Shown here piece after piece: positions 1 through 11,485 of a DNA stretch of 64,000 nt; position 1 is the first letter of the stretch, and each line of letters begins with the position of its first letter. The notes under the pieces were generated by a model. The model was not told where the DNA came from. It made no database searches and saw nothing but the letters and a program-made list of their open reading frames with translations. A program made the translations under genes and the position numbers. The stretch lies in assembly GCA_039545355.1 (NCBI GenBank), contig BCJJ01000011.1, positions 454,702 through 518,701 on the forward strand. The letters run 5' to 3'. The DNA comes from Trichosporon coremiiforme. Its lineage: Eukaryota; Basidiomycota; Tremellomycetes; Trichosporonales; Trichosporonaceae.

Positions 1-2223
1 GTCGTCCTCAGTCGGTTCCGTCGTGGTCGTGTTGCCCTCCACCTCTGAGTCGACAACACCGGCGCCATTAGAACCTGGCGGCGCCGCGGTGTCTCCTGTG
101 TCGGGGGCAGGGGCAGACTTGGGCTTCCGCTTCTTCTTGCCCTTACGCTTCTTCTTCTTGCCCTTTGGCTTCGCCTGCTCCCCTCCTTCTCCTTCACCCT
201 CCGCTTTGTTGTCGGTGGGATCGGTGATCAGGGTAACATCAGGATTTTGATCAGCCGCCACAGCGACAGCACGCTCGGTCGCTATCCGGAGTGCCTTCTG
301 GGTCTGGGTGTTAGCTCAAGGCGGACGAATGAGCTTACGCTCTCGAAGCTCTCTTGGAGCTCGGCCCATCGGTCCAGGAACTTGGCGTAGGTTGCGTTCA
401 GCGGAGTTTCGAGGACTGCATGTTAGCTACCCGATAGCCAGCAAAGCTGATGAGGGATCTGAGAGAGAAGGGAGGAGTAGGGAAGGAGATGTTGGGCTGG
501 GATCGGTAGTTGCAACTGAGGAGCAGAGACATCGGCCGGCTCTCAGAGGAAAGATAGGTGTATAGGGTGAACATGTGAACGATACTTACGAGCGCCAGCC
601 AGATCGATGAGGAGCTCCGCTCGCTCAGCCGCCGATACAACCTCGCGCGGACCTAAGTCGAAGAGCCCGCACAGCTCCTCGGGCTTGCGAGAGGAGAGGT
701 CAACGCCGGCTGCCGTGCCCAGCGGTTCGAGGAGACACGCTATGTCCTGGGTGTCAGCTGGCTCATCTGAGAAGCGGTTTCATTCCAGTCGCTCACCACC
801 TCGAACGTCTCGTCCCAAGCTCCCGGGTCCGTCCACGGGGCAAGCAGCACGCCTGCCCTCGCCATGTCGGAGTGCCACTCGTTCGTGTCTAGCCCGAGCT
901 CGGGGAAGGCGGCGAAGTCGCTGCGCTCGGACGGGTGATTCACGAAGTCTGTTTCGTCAGCTCGTGTACCTTGGTTGGCAAGCTCACATCTCGCACCACC
1001 GCCGCCGCGCTCCCATGCATCGTCTAGACACTGGGCAATTCGGTCGGCCAGCTCGGGGCGGTGGATCATCTCGCTCTGGCTCGGTGGCGGTGTCGAATCA
1101 CTTCGCGCCGCATCAGCGATCCTGTTGGTCAGCGGGGAAGTGACATTAAACTAGCTGAGACGTACACGAAATGCGCCGTCTCGCGGGCCGGAACGACCTC
1201 ATCACCGTCCACAGCGAAGGAGAGTGTGCACAGTGCCACATCAGCGAGCTGCCCTCCAACGAAGTTCGGCACAAGGGAGAAGAAGGTGCCGCAGCCGACC
1301 CAATCCGGCAGCGCGGCGAGGGCAGCACTCGGCTCCTGCGCCTGCAGGTAGTAGGACAGAAAGGAGCGGCGGCTTGCGCTTTCCAAAGCTACGTGCGCGC
1401 GGTAGTACAGCTCCGAATTGCCCGCTGGCTCTGGTCGAGGTAGAGCGTCGGGGTCCGTAACCTCGGGCTCTTCTTCTGCCTCGTCGTCGGAGAGAACTTG
1501 TGCGGCAAGTAGTGTTGCTGAGGAAGCGGAGCTGAGTGCTGGTGAGGAGGGCGTCGGCGGCGTCTCCTCTGCCGGCGGCGGCGGAGGTGGCGTGTCGAGC
1601 ACCGGCACAGTCCTTGCATCCCGCTCCATGCGCTTGTTATCCTTCTTAATGCGCTCGCCGAGCTTCTTCATATCGCGGCCGTTGACCGTCACATGTTCCT
1701 GATGGTAAGCTAGTGCAGTTTCACCTTAAGCTCACAGTCGAGGACACAAAGCTTGCCAGCACGGGGTGATTCGGAAGAGGGATCGGCGGTACAGTCGGCG
1801 TGGCCGGAGGGCGCAGGTCTTCTATCGTCTTGCCCGCAATCTGCGCTGCATGCAGCGATGCAAGGTAGTAGCCGTCGGCCAGGCAAGCCCGCCACACAAA
1901 ATGCTGCAGGTACTGCACCTGCCGGAGCGAGAGGCACAGTGCACGTCGGCCACAAGCGAATGTGACTGCCGTTAGTACCATCAGCACGGTAACTCACCTA
2001 TTGTCGCGCTGATGCCAGAGACCCCCCTCTCGCGCAGCGGGTGTGACGATAAGGCGAGGGCATCCCGGTGCATAAGCGATCCAAGAGCGCTGCGCTGCAA
2101 GTTAGCTCAATACGTTGGAAAGCTTACCTCCAAGGAGCCCTCTGGCATCGACTGGTACCAGAACAGGACGTCTGACCATCGATACCATGCCTCCGTCGTC
2201 GTAATCATCGCGGAACCGCTCAT
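1..2223 (-). CDS. Unrecognised protein with Lys-rich tail, 3' end beyond the window
   Basis: I do not recognise this protein. Eight exons can be threaded on the minus strand: 2223-2128, 2094-1998, 1965-1736, 1698-1166, 1121-797, 746-590, 415-339 and 303 to the left edge. Together they give 606 codons with no stop, so the 3' end is missing. All introns are GT-AG with a CTAAC or CTGAC branch site. The N-terminal third is aromatic and Leu-rich and looks folded. A Pro/Ser/Glu-rich linker follows from about residue 145, then another folded-looking part. The last visible part is highly basic (KGKKKKRKGKKKRK near residue 565) and is followed by an acidic, Ser/Thr-rich stretch. The basic patch would suit a nuclear localisation or RNA-binding tail, but that is inference. 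The ATG at 2223 is the first in frame and faces PAN6 across a 425-bp divergent promoter. Confidence 0.7.
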
Positions 2224-2648
2224 GTGAGCAGTTTTGAGCGACCTTCAGCCGCTGCTGTTAGTTTTTCAATCCTGTGATGTTGTGGGAGGCAGACAAGTTG
2301 TGCCCTCCTTGCGAGCGAGCACCACCGTGCGCCTTCCCTCGCAGTTGCTCTGATTGTTCGAACGCCAGACTGTGCGGGGTCTCAACACTGATCTGTGCGG
2401 GGTCTCCACAAGTGTCACGTGACAGCGGGCCGGCAGGGGACGGCCGCGGCAACAGTCCTTTGAGGCATGGACGCCTTGTTCCCAGGGTCGCTGACTTCCA
2501 GGTTTGGTGGCCGGCCGGAGGCTTGAAGGCCGCGATTCGAAATCTGCAATGTCCAAATCTCGAGACTGATCACCTGCTACCTGACCGCCACTCCGTGCTG
2601 ATATCGTCACAGACTCAGCTGCAGCATCGTGGCATCGCACCATTCACC
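2224..2648. promoter_or_regulatory. Divergent intergenic region, unknown gene / PAN6
   Basis: This 425-bp spacer separates two divergently transcribed genes and must hold both promoters. Short ORFs cross it but none shows family resemblance or splice support. I see no clear TATA box or known operator. Confidence 0.5.
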
Positions 2649-4243
2649 ATGTCGCCGCCGACATCTCTTGCCCGACCTGCTCGCTCGACCTGCTCCCGCC
2701 TGCACTCGACCATCTCGAGCGGCACCACCCACGCACCCCGCCATGTTCCCATCATCCGTTCCGTTCCCCAACTCCGACGGTGGAGGAAGGAGGCGCGCTC
2801 CCGGGGGCTTGAGGTGGGCCTTGTCCCGACAGTGAGTACCAGCAGATCCCCAACGACGACGGCTACGATGGCGGTGAGACCAGTGGGGTCGAAATTCTTC
2901 CCCAAAGCGGACCAGATGGCCTCCGCCTCATCACTGTGTCGCTCTTCTCCGACGAAAACAAATTTCTTGGCTACGGACACCCGTCCCCCGATTGCGTCAG
3001 CAACGCCGATACTAGAGACGGCGTCGGAGATTGGTCCATGGTGGACTACAACGCCTTCATCGCTAGTTTCCGCCCTGCTGGAAGCATGTGGAGTGGCGAG
3101 CACGGTCTGCGTGGACCGCAGTGCAAGCTGAGATCAGCCCGTATATATCGGCTCCGACCACTCCAGCCTCCGCTACGGAGCGACCGCATCGTACCGCCGT
3201 CGTCCACAGCTTCGTGGCCCAAGGAGTTGAGCTAATATCAGATGGGAGCCCTGCACGAGGGCCACCTCTCGCTCGTCCGCACTTCGCTGAAGCGCCACCC
3301 GTTGACTGTCATGTCGCTCTTCGTCAACCCGATGCAGTTCGCGCCGCACGAGGACCTGAACGCTTACCCGCGAACGATGGATCGTGACGTCGAGCTGCTG
3401 AAGGGTCTTCTGCCGGGAGGTCCGCGGGCACCGATCTCGGGCCTGGGTATCAGCGAGAACGACGGGTGGCGACCGATGCCTCGTCACCTCGAGAGCCACG
3501 AGAGCCCGCTCATCGTGTTCGCCCCGACTGTCGATGGAATGTACCCGCTTCGGGGAGAGCTGCAGAACATGCAGCAGCAGAAAGGAGCTGTCGTTCAGCT
3601 CAGGGGATGGGGAGAGGTCATGGAAGGAGCGTCCAGGCGTGAGTACTATCCGTCGTTGTGACGGACTAGCTTCGCCACCCGCGCTCGTAGCTAACCAACA
3701 GCCCAATTCTTCACCGGTGTCGCGACAGTCTGTACGAAGCTCTTCAACGCCGTGGAGCCCGACCACGCCTACTTCGGCCAGAAGGACATCCAGCAGGCGC
3801 TCATCCTGAAGACGCTTCAGACCGACCTGCTCTCCGCTCACCCGCTTCCGGAGAACCTGCACATCCTGCCCACGGCTCGTGACCCCGCCACCGGTCTCGC
3901 GCTCTCGTCTCGCAACGCCTACCTCTCCGCCGAGGAGATGGAGGTCGCGCCGACACTTCACGCCGCTCTCCAGGCCGCGCGCAATGCCTGGGTCTCCGGC
4001 GCCAGCGGAGCGTCCATGGTCGAGGCGGCCAACCGCCACGTCCAGGACATCAAGCTCACGAACCCCGATGCGGAGCTCAGGCTCGACTACGTCGAGGTCT
4101 TTGACCCGGACACGTTCGAGCCGATTCGTGGCGAGCCCCAGCCGGGCCAGAAGCTTGTCGTCGCTGGCGCGCTCTGGGTCGGTCGCACGCGGTTGATCGA
4201 TAACATTCTGCTTGGATGGGACGCGGACCCGGTCGCTGTCTAA
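2649..4243 (+). CDS. PAN6: Pantoate--beta-alanine ligase (pantothenate synthetase)
   Basis: The enzyme joins pantoate and beta-alanine with ATP to make pantothenate, the last step before coenzyme A synthesis. The exons are 2649-2831, 3242-3638 and 3702-4243 (373 aa). Exon 1 ends in the VPT that precedes the ATP-binding HxGH motif, and exon 2 opens with [13 protein letters not shown], so the 410-nt first intron splits the signature exactly at T/M. Later family motifs are FVNPMQF, the [10 protein letters not shown] block, and SSRNAYLS near residue 255. A loop of about 30 residues ([18 protein letters not shown] region) lies before [10 protein letters not shown]; such insertions occur in fungal enzymes. 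The start codon fits the usual short N-terminal leader before the [12 protein letters not shown] helix. The gene ends 134 bp from the convergent aminotransferase gene. Confidence 0.95.
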
Positions 4244-4376
4244 GCGAGCTTCAGCCTCCACACTTCTTCCAACTTCCACCTGCTAGCCAGCCAGCCAGCG
4301 AGCTGCCCGGCGCAGCGCACAGCCTCATAGACACCTTTGCAATGCATTTTTCATATAGATGGGATACGACTTCTTA

Positions 4377-6158
4377 CTACTTGCTGGCGCCCTCCGCAAA
4401 CCACCTTCGGATCTCGTCGCCGAACAGCTTCAGCCCCTTGTCTATTGTCTCCTCTGATCCTGCGAACGTGGCCCTGAACGCGGCGAGTTTCTCGTCGTTC
4501 CTTTCTCCCGGTACGGACTCGACCACAAACAAACGCGCGGGCATGACGAGCACGCCCGCGTCCATCAGGCTCTCGGCCAGCTCGTCGATGAGCTCGCGCG
4601 TGTTCTTGCCGTTGTACCTAGGATGTTGCGAAAGGTCGACGTGCAGCCACTGGAACATGCCTCCCCTCGCTGGCGTCGTCGTGATCAGGTTTTGGGGCAC
4701 GTGCTTGTAGAAGGCGTCGAGGAAGAAGTCGCGCTTCGCCTCGTAGGACAACCTGAGTGCATGGAGCCACCTCAGCCAGCCAGCCAGTCCCCAGCCGCCC
4801 TGGTTCGGTGCCGCACTTCTCCCCGCGGCGGCGATAGCGCTCGGTTCAGCGAGATACGACGCCAGCAACGCCTGCATCATGTTGTTCGGCGTTTGTGTCG
4901 TGACCTCTCCAATGCGCCAGAGACGCTCGATGAACTGCTGGCTCGCGCTCACCCACCCCAGCCTAATTCCGGGACCGAAGACCTTACTGAACGAGTCGAG
5001 GCGCACGACACGCCCATCGACGTCGCGGCGAAGGTAGGACTCGACGCCGGCGTAAGACATGAATGCCTTCGCAACGGCACGAGCATCATCGTCCTCTGGC
5101 TTCTGTGGAAGGGGCGGAAGGGAGCCACGCGCCTTGGCCTGGTTCTCGGCACGCTTTGAGTGGTCAGGAGTGTATGCTGCGTACTGGAGCGGGAAGTAGG
5201 GGTCGTCCTCGATACTGGTGTCAGCTGGGCTCGGATTACAGAAGCTGGAGTGGACCCACATAGCCAGATCGTGCTTCTGCACCACGGCATAGACCGCGTC
5301 CATCCTCTCCGGTGTGGAGACGCATCCAGTCGGGTTCTGGCCACAAGGTGTCGTGAGCAGGACATGCGGTTTCTTGCCTCTTGCGCTGTCCCACTCGGTC
5401 AGGATTTTGTCGAGGGCCTCAGGAACGATACCTTCGCTGTCAAGGGGAACGGGTGCGAATGTAGCCCCCTTCGCTCGGCCCGCGTTCACGCTGGCGGGGA
5501 ACTCGAACTCCTCGGCGAGCACAACGTCCCCGTCCTCGACGAGCAGGGTCATCGCTTTAGAGACACCGTCCGTGTTGCCTAGTGTGGCCGTAACTGCTGA
5601 TTCGCTGTGAGGGACGCCGTGCAGGAGCTCGTTCAGCGCGATAAGCCGGTCAACGAGCTGCGGGTACGACTTCGTCAGGCCGTACTGCAACACGGTGCGC
5701 AGGTCCATCAACCCCGCGGGTCTTGGCCCGTCACCGGATTTGTTGAGGTGGATCGCGGCCGCGGGACCGGCCATGGCGCTGTTGACATCAGTCAGACTCG
5801 AGAACGAAGGCAGGGTGAACTCGGCGTGCTGAAGAGGAAAGAAGCTGGCTGGCAGTCAGCAACAACAGCACGATCGAAACTGACGATCCGGGAGTCCTGT
5901 TGTCAGCTCAGCTCAGCACTGTGTGAGCTTACCTCCAGCCAAGGACGTGAGACTCGGCTTGCTGTCCGCCAGTGCGCCGTAGGCTTTCATAGCGCTCGGT
6001 GCCTGATTCAACACCCGCTTGTTGATGTGGTGCGCCATATCTTTTGGCGGCGCCTTCGCGGCCTTCGCCACACTCCCTGCTGATGAGGAGGCCATTCTGC
6101 GTTGAGTCGAGGAGAATGCGCGAAGGCTGAAGGGGAGACCTCGGAGCAAGCTCCTCAT
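4377..6158 (-). CDS. PLP aminotransferase, aromatic / 2-aminoadipate (Aro8 or KAT II type), probably mitochondrial
   Basis: This is a class I/II PLP-dependent aminotransferase of the kynurenine/2-aminoadipate and Aro8 group, which transfers amino groups between aromatic amino acids or aminoadipate and 2-oxoglutarate. The exons are 6158-5933 and 5848-4377 (565 aa). The intron falls inside the SLAGxxFFPL segment, which matches the family SLAGGxPxxxxFPF motif. Other motifs are TTPCGQNPTGC (PLP-binding Asn region) and DSFSKVFGPGIRLGW, which carries the Schiff-base Lys and the PGxRxGW block. The first 21 residues (MRSLLRGLPFSLRAFSSTQRR) are Arg/Ser-rich with no acidic residues, a good mitochondrial presequence, and are followed by a second in-frame Met at 6095. 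A closer acceptor before HAEFT is out of frame, so the acceptor before 5848 was used. Exact substrate preference cannot be read from sequence. Confidence 0.88.
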
Positions 6159-6703
6159 CCGTTGCGCTTGAGTTGTGGGAACAGTGGGGTAATGGGCAAA
6201 GGACGCCCTGTCACGACTAGGGCTGTTGTTCTCCCTGCCGATGGAGGAAGACGAGGGAGACACATCGTTAACACGTTAACGCGATGGCGGTGGGACCCGC
6301 ACCGATGACGACAGATAGCCACGTGCGGCCGATAAGATTATGTAACGGGGCGATAACGTCCTCGCACCGATCTCCTCGACAAGGACAATGGATAGCAAAG
6401 TGGGGGAGTTTGTTTGCCTATGACCGTTCCCCGAAGCTGCTGCAGCCATTGGGGAGCAGCGTCATTGCAAATGCAAGGTTCTTTGGCCGGTCAGTGAGTA
6501 TTCCGGTGCAACCACTTTCCACTACTCTCATTCCTTCCATTCGTCATTGGCGCAAGGTGACACAGGCGTGATCTACGATTCTATGCATGTGTATGTGGCG
6601 TTGTGATTCTAAATGTCGACCACCATCTGCTGGCTGGGCGGCATGCGTCTTGGCTGTTGGCAGCAGCGCCGCCAATGGCGTTCGGGGTCGGCCCGCTTCC
6701 TGG
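6159..6703. other. Intergenic spacer
   Basis: This 545-bp spacer lies between the end of the GNAT gene and the start of the aminotransferase gene, both on the minus strand. It holds the aminotransferase promoter and the GNAT 3' UTR. I see no other gene in it. Confidence 0.5.
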
Positions 6704-8006
6704 TCAGGCAGCGGCAGCTGGTGCTTCTGTCGCAGCGGCGGGATGAGCACTGCCCTCAGAACCATCTTCAGAAGCCGTTGAAGCAGATGCTGGTGTGACC
6801 TTCCGGCTCCCGTCGCAGTACTTGGCCTCCCACTGCTTGGCACCGAAGCGCTCGTAGAAGCCTTTCATGGATACCCAGTCGATGAAGACGCCATCAGCCT
6901 CGCGCTGCGCCAAGTTGCGGAAAGCATAGGCGACCATACCAACACCGGCACCAGTGCCACGTCCAGCCCTGGCAACACCCACGCACGCGATTGAGCCGCA
7001 GTTCTTCCCCAGCGTGCTCGGCCACACGAGCTGGTCCTGCAGTGGACACGGCGGAAGCGCTGCGAACGTCGCACCAATGATTGTGCCTCCCTTCACGGCC
7101 AGGACGATATCCTCGTACTTCCCAGCCGACATCATCTTCGGGAACAGGTCGGGCCATCCCTATTGTTAGCTCTAGTGTGGGGCCAACGTGAGCTGTGGTT
7201 ACCCAGCAGCCTCTGAGTACAAACGGCAGACTCACCGTGAACGAGTCAAACTCCGTGAATTCCATGCGCATGAGCGCCTCCCGATCGGCGGGGCGAGCAT
7301 GTCGGAACTCAACACCGTGCTTCCGCGCTTCTGAGGTGAATGGGTCATAGTTGACGTCGTTCGGCAGAGGCGAGTACAAGTCGATCGCGTCAGGCTCGCC
7401 AATGGTCCAACCTCGTTGCCGGAACCAGTCCTTCGCAGGCTGCAAGTACTCGATGTCTGGCAAGCCTGGGAAAATCCGCGGGAACGTCGAGCCCAGCTGA
7501 AGGGTGCCGTCTGTGTTTGGCAGGAGCGACCGGCGCACCTCCTTCTCCAAGTAAGACACTGCTGCCTCGTGCAAAGCGGAGCCAATGCCCTTGCCCTGGT
7601 GCTCGGGTGGCACAACCAAAGCCCCAAGACTGCCCTTCACCTTCGTGTCTGGATTCGTGGATGCAGTGACCTTCACCACGTACGTGATAGCAAAGCCAAG
7701 CGGCTGTCCTTGTGATCGGTCTCCATCGTCACTGGCGACCTTCCCTGTTTGGCTCTCAGACTTGGAGGAGGAAGGTCGTCCGCTTGGCTCGTTGGCTGAA
7801 TCTGGCGATTTGGGCAAGAAAGCAGGTTCAGATTCAGCAGTGTACGCAACGAACACCTTGGCGTTGTCCGTATTCAGGATCTGGTGGAACTTGGAGGGCG
7901 GGATGGAGTAGGCGTCATGGTGATGGCCGAGTGTCGCCTGCCAGAGGGCACGGAGGTCGTCGGACGGGGCGTCCCTGGGGTACGTTGTGACCCTGGGAGA
8001 CGTCAT
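6704..8006 (-). CDS. GNAT-family N-acetyltransferase with two GNAT-like halves
   Basis: The exons are 8006-7236 and 7159-6704 (408 aa). The first half carries the acetyl-CoA-binding signature of the GCN5-related family: GSLGALVVPPEHQGKGIGSALHEAA near residues 130-155, with the QGKGIG loop. The second half contains GSIACVGVARAGRGTGAGVGMVAYA, a second Arg/Gly-rich pyrophosphate-loop-like segment, so the protein looks like a tandem GNAT fold. No signal peptide is visible and the protein is probably soluble. A Ser/Pro/Lys-rich linker near residues 65-100 interrupts the first domain, and the last 25 residues are Ala/Ser-rich. The substrate is unknown. The gene is divergent from BFR1. Confidence 0.8.
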
Positions 8007-8534
8007 GAAGCGCTGGGGTTTGGCGCAGCTACGTCAACCAGAACGATGCAAGTGGATGAGCTGAGAAGAGGAGAAGATTAGGAAGGGGATGGCATCTCGA
8101 ACGAGGGAGGAGAGAAGGGGAGGAAGTCAAGAACGAGTTTAGCAGTCGACCGAGGGTTGGTGACGCCGAGTATCCCGAGCAAGTGGACCGAGTAGGGAAC
8201 CGGCACGGCCTGGAACGAAGCTAACGAAGAACAGGCTGAACTCGACCTGACACAGTGCCCAGCCAGGCGCAACTGGAACATCTGGCACAGCCGGCGCCGG
8301 CCCGAATGGGTGGGTGAGTGGGTGCGCCGAACGGAAGCAATTGCGGCACGCCACGCTATCAAAGTCGGCGGCGCGTTGGCACCTGAGCCATCGGTCGAGA
8401 GCGCGCTGGCGGTACCGCTCGCTGGCGCTGGCCCGCTGTCGACGGACGCTCGCAGCTGAAACGCTGGCGATTTCCGTCAACAATTTCCGGTCTCTCTTTC
8501 TTTTCCTGCCCACTCGATACCCACACCTAACACC
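8007..8534. promoter_or_regulatory. Divergent promoter region, GNAT gene / BFR1
   Basis: This 528-bp spacer lies between two divergent genes. A pyrimidine-rich stretch just upstream of 8535 ends in CACCATG and looks like a BFR1 leader. No specific operator was recognised. Confidence 0.5.
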
Positions 8535-10135
8535 ATGCCTCCCCCCACCGCCTCCCTCAACCCCAAGGCGCCGCACCCCAAGACGGGCGGCAACGACCGG
8601 GCTGAGGACCACGTCGGCGGAAAGCCCGACCAGAAGAAGTACAACGATGAGCAGGACGCCCTCACCAAAGAGATCGCTCAGGTCAAGGCCAAGCTTGTGG
8701 GTATTCGCGCAGCTTCCGCAGTCAGGCCCTCATAGCTGACACTCAGGACGCTGTTCGCTCCCGTATCGACCTCAGCCGGGCGCCCAAGTCAGACGACCGT
8801 CGGTCGCAGCTCAAGGCCGAGATGGACGGTCTCCGCGGCGAGCAGGGCAAGTTCAAGGACGAGCGGAACAAGCTGTTCACGGAGATGCGCAAGCTGCAGG
8901 ACAACCTGAACAAGAAGATCAAGGACGTCAACGCTCAGCGCCAGAAGACGGGCTTCAAGAACGCCTCCGAGGTTCAGCAGCGTATCAAGTGAGCTGAAAT
9001 CCGTCTTTCTAGCTAACAATAACAGGCAGCTCGAGTCTCAGGTTGAGTCTGGTTCGATGAAGCTTGTCGACGAGAAGCGGGCGCTCCAGGAGATCTCGCA
9101 GCTCCGCCGCGCGCAGAAGACGATGGAGAACTCTGCTTCATCGGACGAGGCTATCGCTGCCGACAAGGCGAGAATCGACGAGCTCAAGGCCAAGCTCGAC
9201 GACCCCGAGGCGAAGAAGGTCAGCGACCGTTTCGACTCGCTTAAGAAGGAGATGGACGCGCTCCGTGCCGAGGGCGACAAGGCGTACCAGGAGCGCAACA
9301 AGCTTTTCGACGAGCGTCGTGCTCTCGAGAAGCAGACGGTGAGCTACATAACGCCCCTTCATCAGCTGACATTCAGGACGAGCTGTACGGCAAGAAGCGC
9401 GCCTCCGCTCAGGCATACAACGAGGCCAAGGACGCCTACTACGCCAAGGTCCAGGCTATCCGACAGGCGCGACAGGACAAGTACAAGGCGGAGAAGGCCA
9501 AGGAGGACGCCGCCCGCCGGGACGAGGAGATCACCCAGATGCGCGAGGACGCCAAGGTTCCCGCGTACACGAGTGAAATCGAGGACTGCAAGCTTCTCAT
9601 CAACTACCTGACGGGCAAGAGCGAGGACACGCAGACCGCTGCTGAGAAGAAGGCCGGCTCCGGCATTGCGGGTGTCAAGGAGCTTGAGGTGCGCAAGGTC
9701 GAGGCCGACTTTGCCGGCATGCGCCTGAAGAAGAAGGACGAGGAGCTCGAGGGCTTCTTCGGTGGATCAGGCAAGGGCAAGAAGAAGGGTGGACGCAAGG
9801 GTGCCAGCACCAACGGCTCCGGAACCGCCACCCCGACGACGCCCTCGAACGACGCCGTCAACCTCCCCCTCGGCATGCTCTCCGCCCTCCTCGCCTTCGG
9901 TATCCAGCCCCCCTCTGGCCGCGACGACGTTGCCCGCACCGTCTCCGACCTCGAGACCAAGATGGCCTGGTTCGAGGCCAACTCTGCCGCCCAGACCCAG
10001 AAGGAGATCGAGCGCGTCGAGAAGCTCGTCGCCAAGCTGCAGAAGAAGAACGCCGACGCCGGCGTCGAGGCCGGCGATGACAAGGACGCCGAGGAGAAGA
10101 AGGACGAGCCCGCCGCTGCTGCCACTGAGGCGTAA
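8535..10135 (+). CDS. BFR1: Nuclear segregation protein Bfr1 homologue, coiled coil
   Basis: Bfr1 is a polysome- and mRNP-associated coiled-coil protein linked to mRNA localisation at the ER, secretion and nuclear segregation. The exons are 8535-8696, 8747-8988, 9026-9338 and 9377-10135 (491 aa). The first 35 residues are Pro-rich. Residues of about 40-270 form near-continuous charged heptads (SRIDLSRAPKSDDRRSQL; YQERNKLFDERRALEKQ), as in the family. After this come the conserved CKLLINYL segment, a Lys/Gly-rich linker (GKGKKKGGRKGAS), and a C-terminal Ala/Lys/Glu-rich coiled coil. The introns are 37-50 nt with consensus branch sites. The length agrees with fungal Bfr1 proteins (about 470-500 aa). 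Confidence 0.9.
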
Positions 10136-11485
10136 AAATGTGTAATCTGCACAGCTACAGATAGCCATACACACTGACTCTTCATACCTTGTCACTTCGT
10201 ACCACGGGAGCATGCACAACACATAAAATGGAAGAACGGCTAGCTGTCAGGAGGGCTGAGCAGAGTAATGTGGCGGCCACAGGTGTTCATTTGTCTGTCA
10301 GCTTTGTTCTCATCCTCTCGCACGGAGTCTGTGCAAGCGGGAAGAACATGAGGTGAATTGTGTCAGGATAAGGGGCGATGAGAAGGCTCCCCCCGCGCCA
10401 CATGAGTGCGATCGTAACTCTGCCAAACTCATATCTTATCGACTACGGCTGAAGGGATTAAGCTTAATGAAAGTTGACGGTTGCCAAGCTGGGCAGTAAG
10501 AGACTTCCATCAGCGTGGCGGCGTCCCTGCAACCGAAGTTCCGAACCATGATCAACGATCAACGGTGCGCCTGTCAGTCTCACCTGGGCGTTTCGAAGCG
10601 CGTGTAGCGCTCCGTGTTCTAAATGTATCACCCCTAGTGCAACGGTCCTTTGGCTTCGGCGCTCGGCTATTCTGGACGCCATGGGCCGACGCCGATACAC
10701 CTGCTTTAGCTCAAGGCGTGCCGATGCATATACTGTTTCGTTGTTGCATCATTCACGACCGAGAGGGGCAATGATCATCCCTTGCCCCACCTTCACGTTC
10801 CGTCGTCTCGCCTCTCTGTGTGGAAAATGAGTCTGCCTTCCACTTCCAATTCTCAATACCTTCCTCGCCACCCGGCCCTGGGCCACCCGTGTCTTCCTCG
10901 ACCATCATCGCCATCCAACTACAAGCTAGGCTGTCGAGCGTGAGCTGACAACAGACACTCCGGCCTGTCCGGCCACGCGCAGGCGCACACCGCCCGCCAC
11001 GTCAAACCCCATAGACGCCATGCGCTGCCCAAGAGTGAGGTCGTTCTGCTGAACGAGGGCCAGCTGCGGATGCGCATCGCCAGGGCGGCAGCTCTGCCTG
11101 ACAGCGTCTACGTACTTGCTCATCGGGCGAGCCAGCTTNNNCCCCCCCCCCCCCCCCCCCCCCCCCCCCTGAAAATCCCCNCNCNNCCGCCATGCCGCCA
11201 CTGGATCAGAAAACGTTCAGTAGCCCAGAGTCGAAGATGCCAGCAAAGTCTGGGATGACCCCGTTGTACGCCTAAGATAAGGACGATTGATACTCATACA
11301 TGCTACCTCTCTATTACTGTATCGGTACACCCCATGCAACTCTGCTGCCGAGCGGGTTTGTCTGACGCTCGCGCTTACACCCGGAAAGTGACCACGTCTG
11401 CCTTGGCGACCGAGTGGCCGGCGGCAGCGAAGCCAGTACCTGTCTGTCAGCTCAACGACATTGTAATTGCAGCCCTATCCTGGCC
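10136..11485. other. 1.35-kb convergent intergenic gap with ambiguous poly-C tract
   Basis: Two genes converge on this stretch, which is long for this packed region. No ORF has recognisable content or splice support. A tRNA or snRNA was looked for and not found. The only notable structure is the homopolymer tract with N bases near 11139-11186. Confidence 0.5.
11139..11186. repeat. Poly-C homopolymer (28 C) flanked by ambiguous N bases
   Basis: Three N bases at 11139-11141 are followed by 28 consecutive C. More N bases occur at 11181, 11183 and 11185-11186. This looks like a sequencing-difficult homopolymer, so its true length is uncertain. Confidence 0.9.

Noticed and set aside
3173..4279. 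368-codon ORF on the minus strand
   Set aside because: It is antisense to PAN6 and lacks family content.
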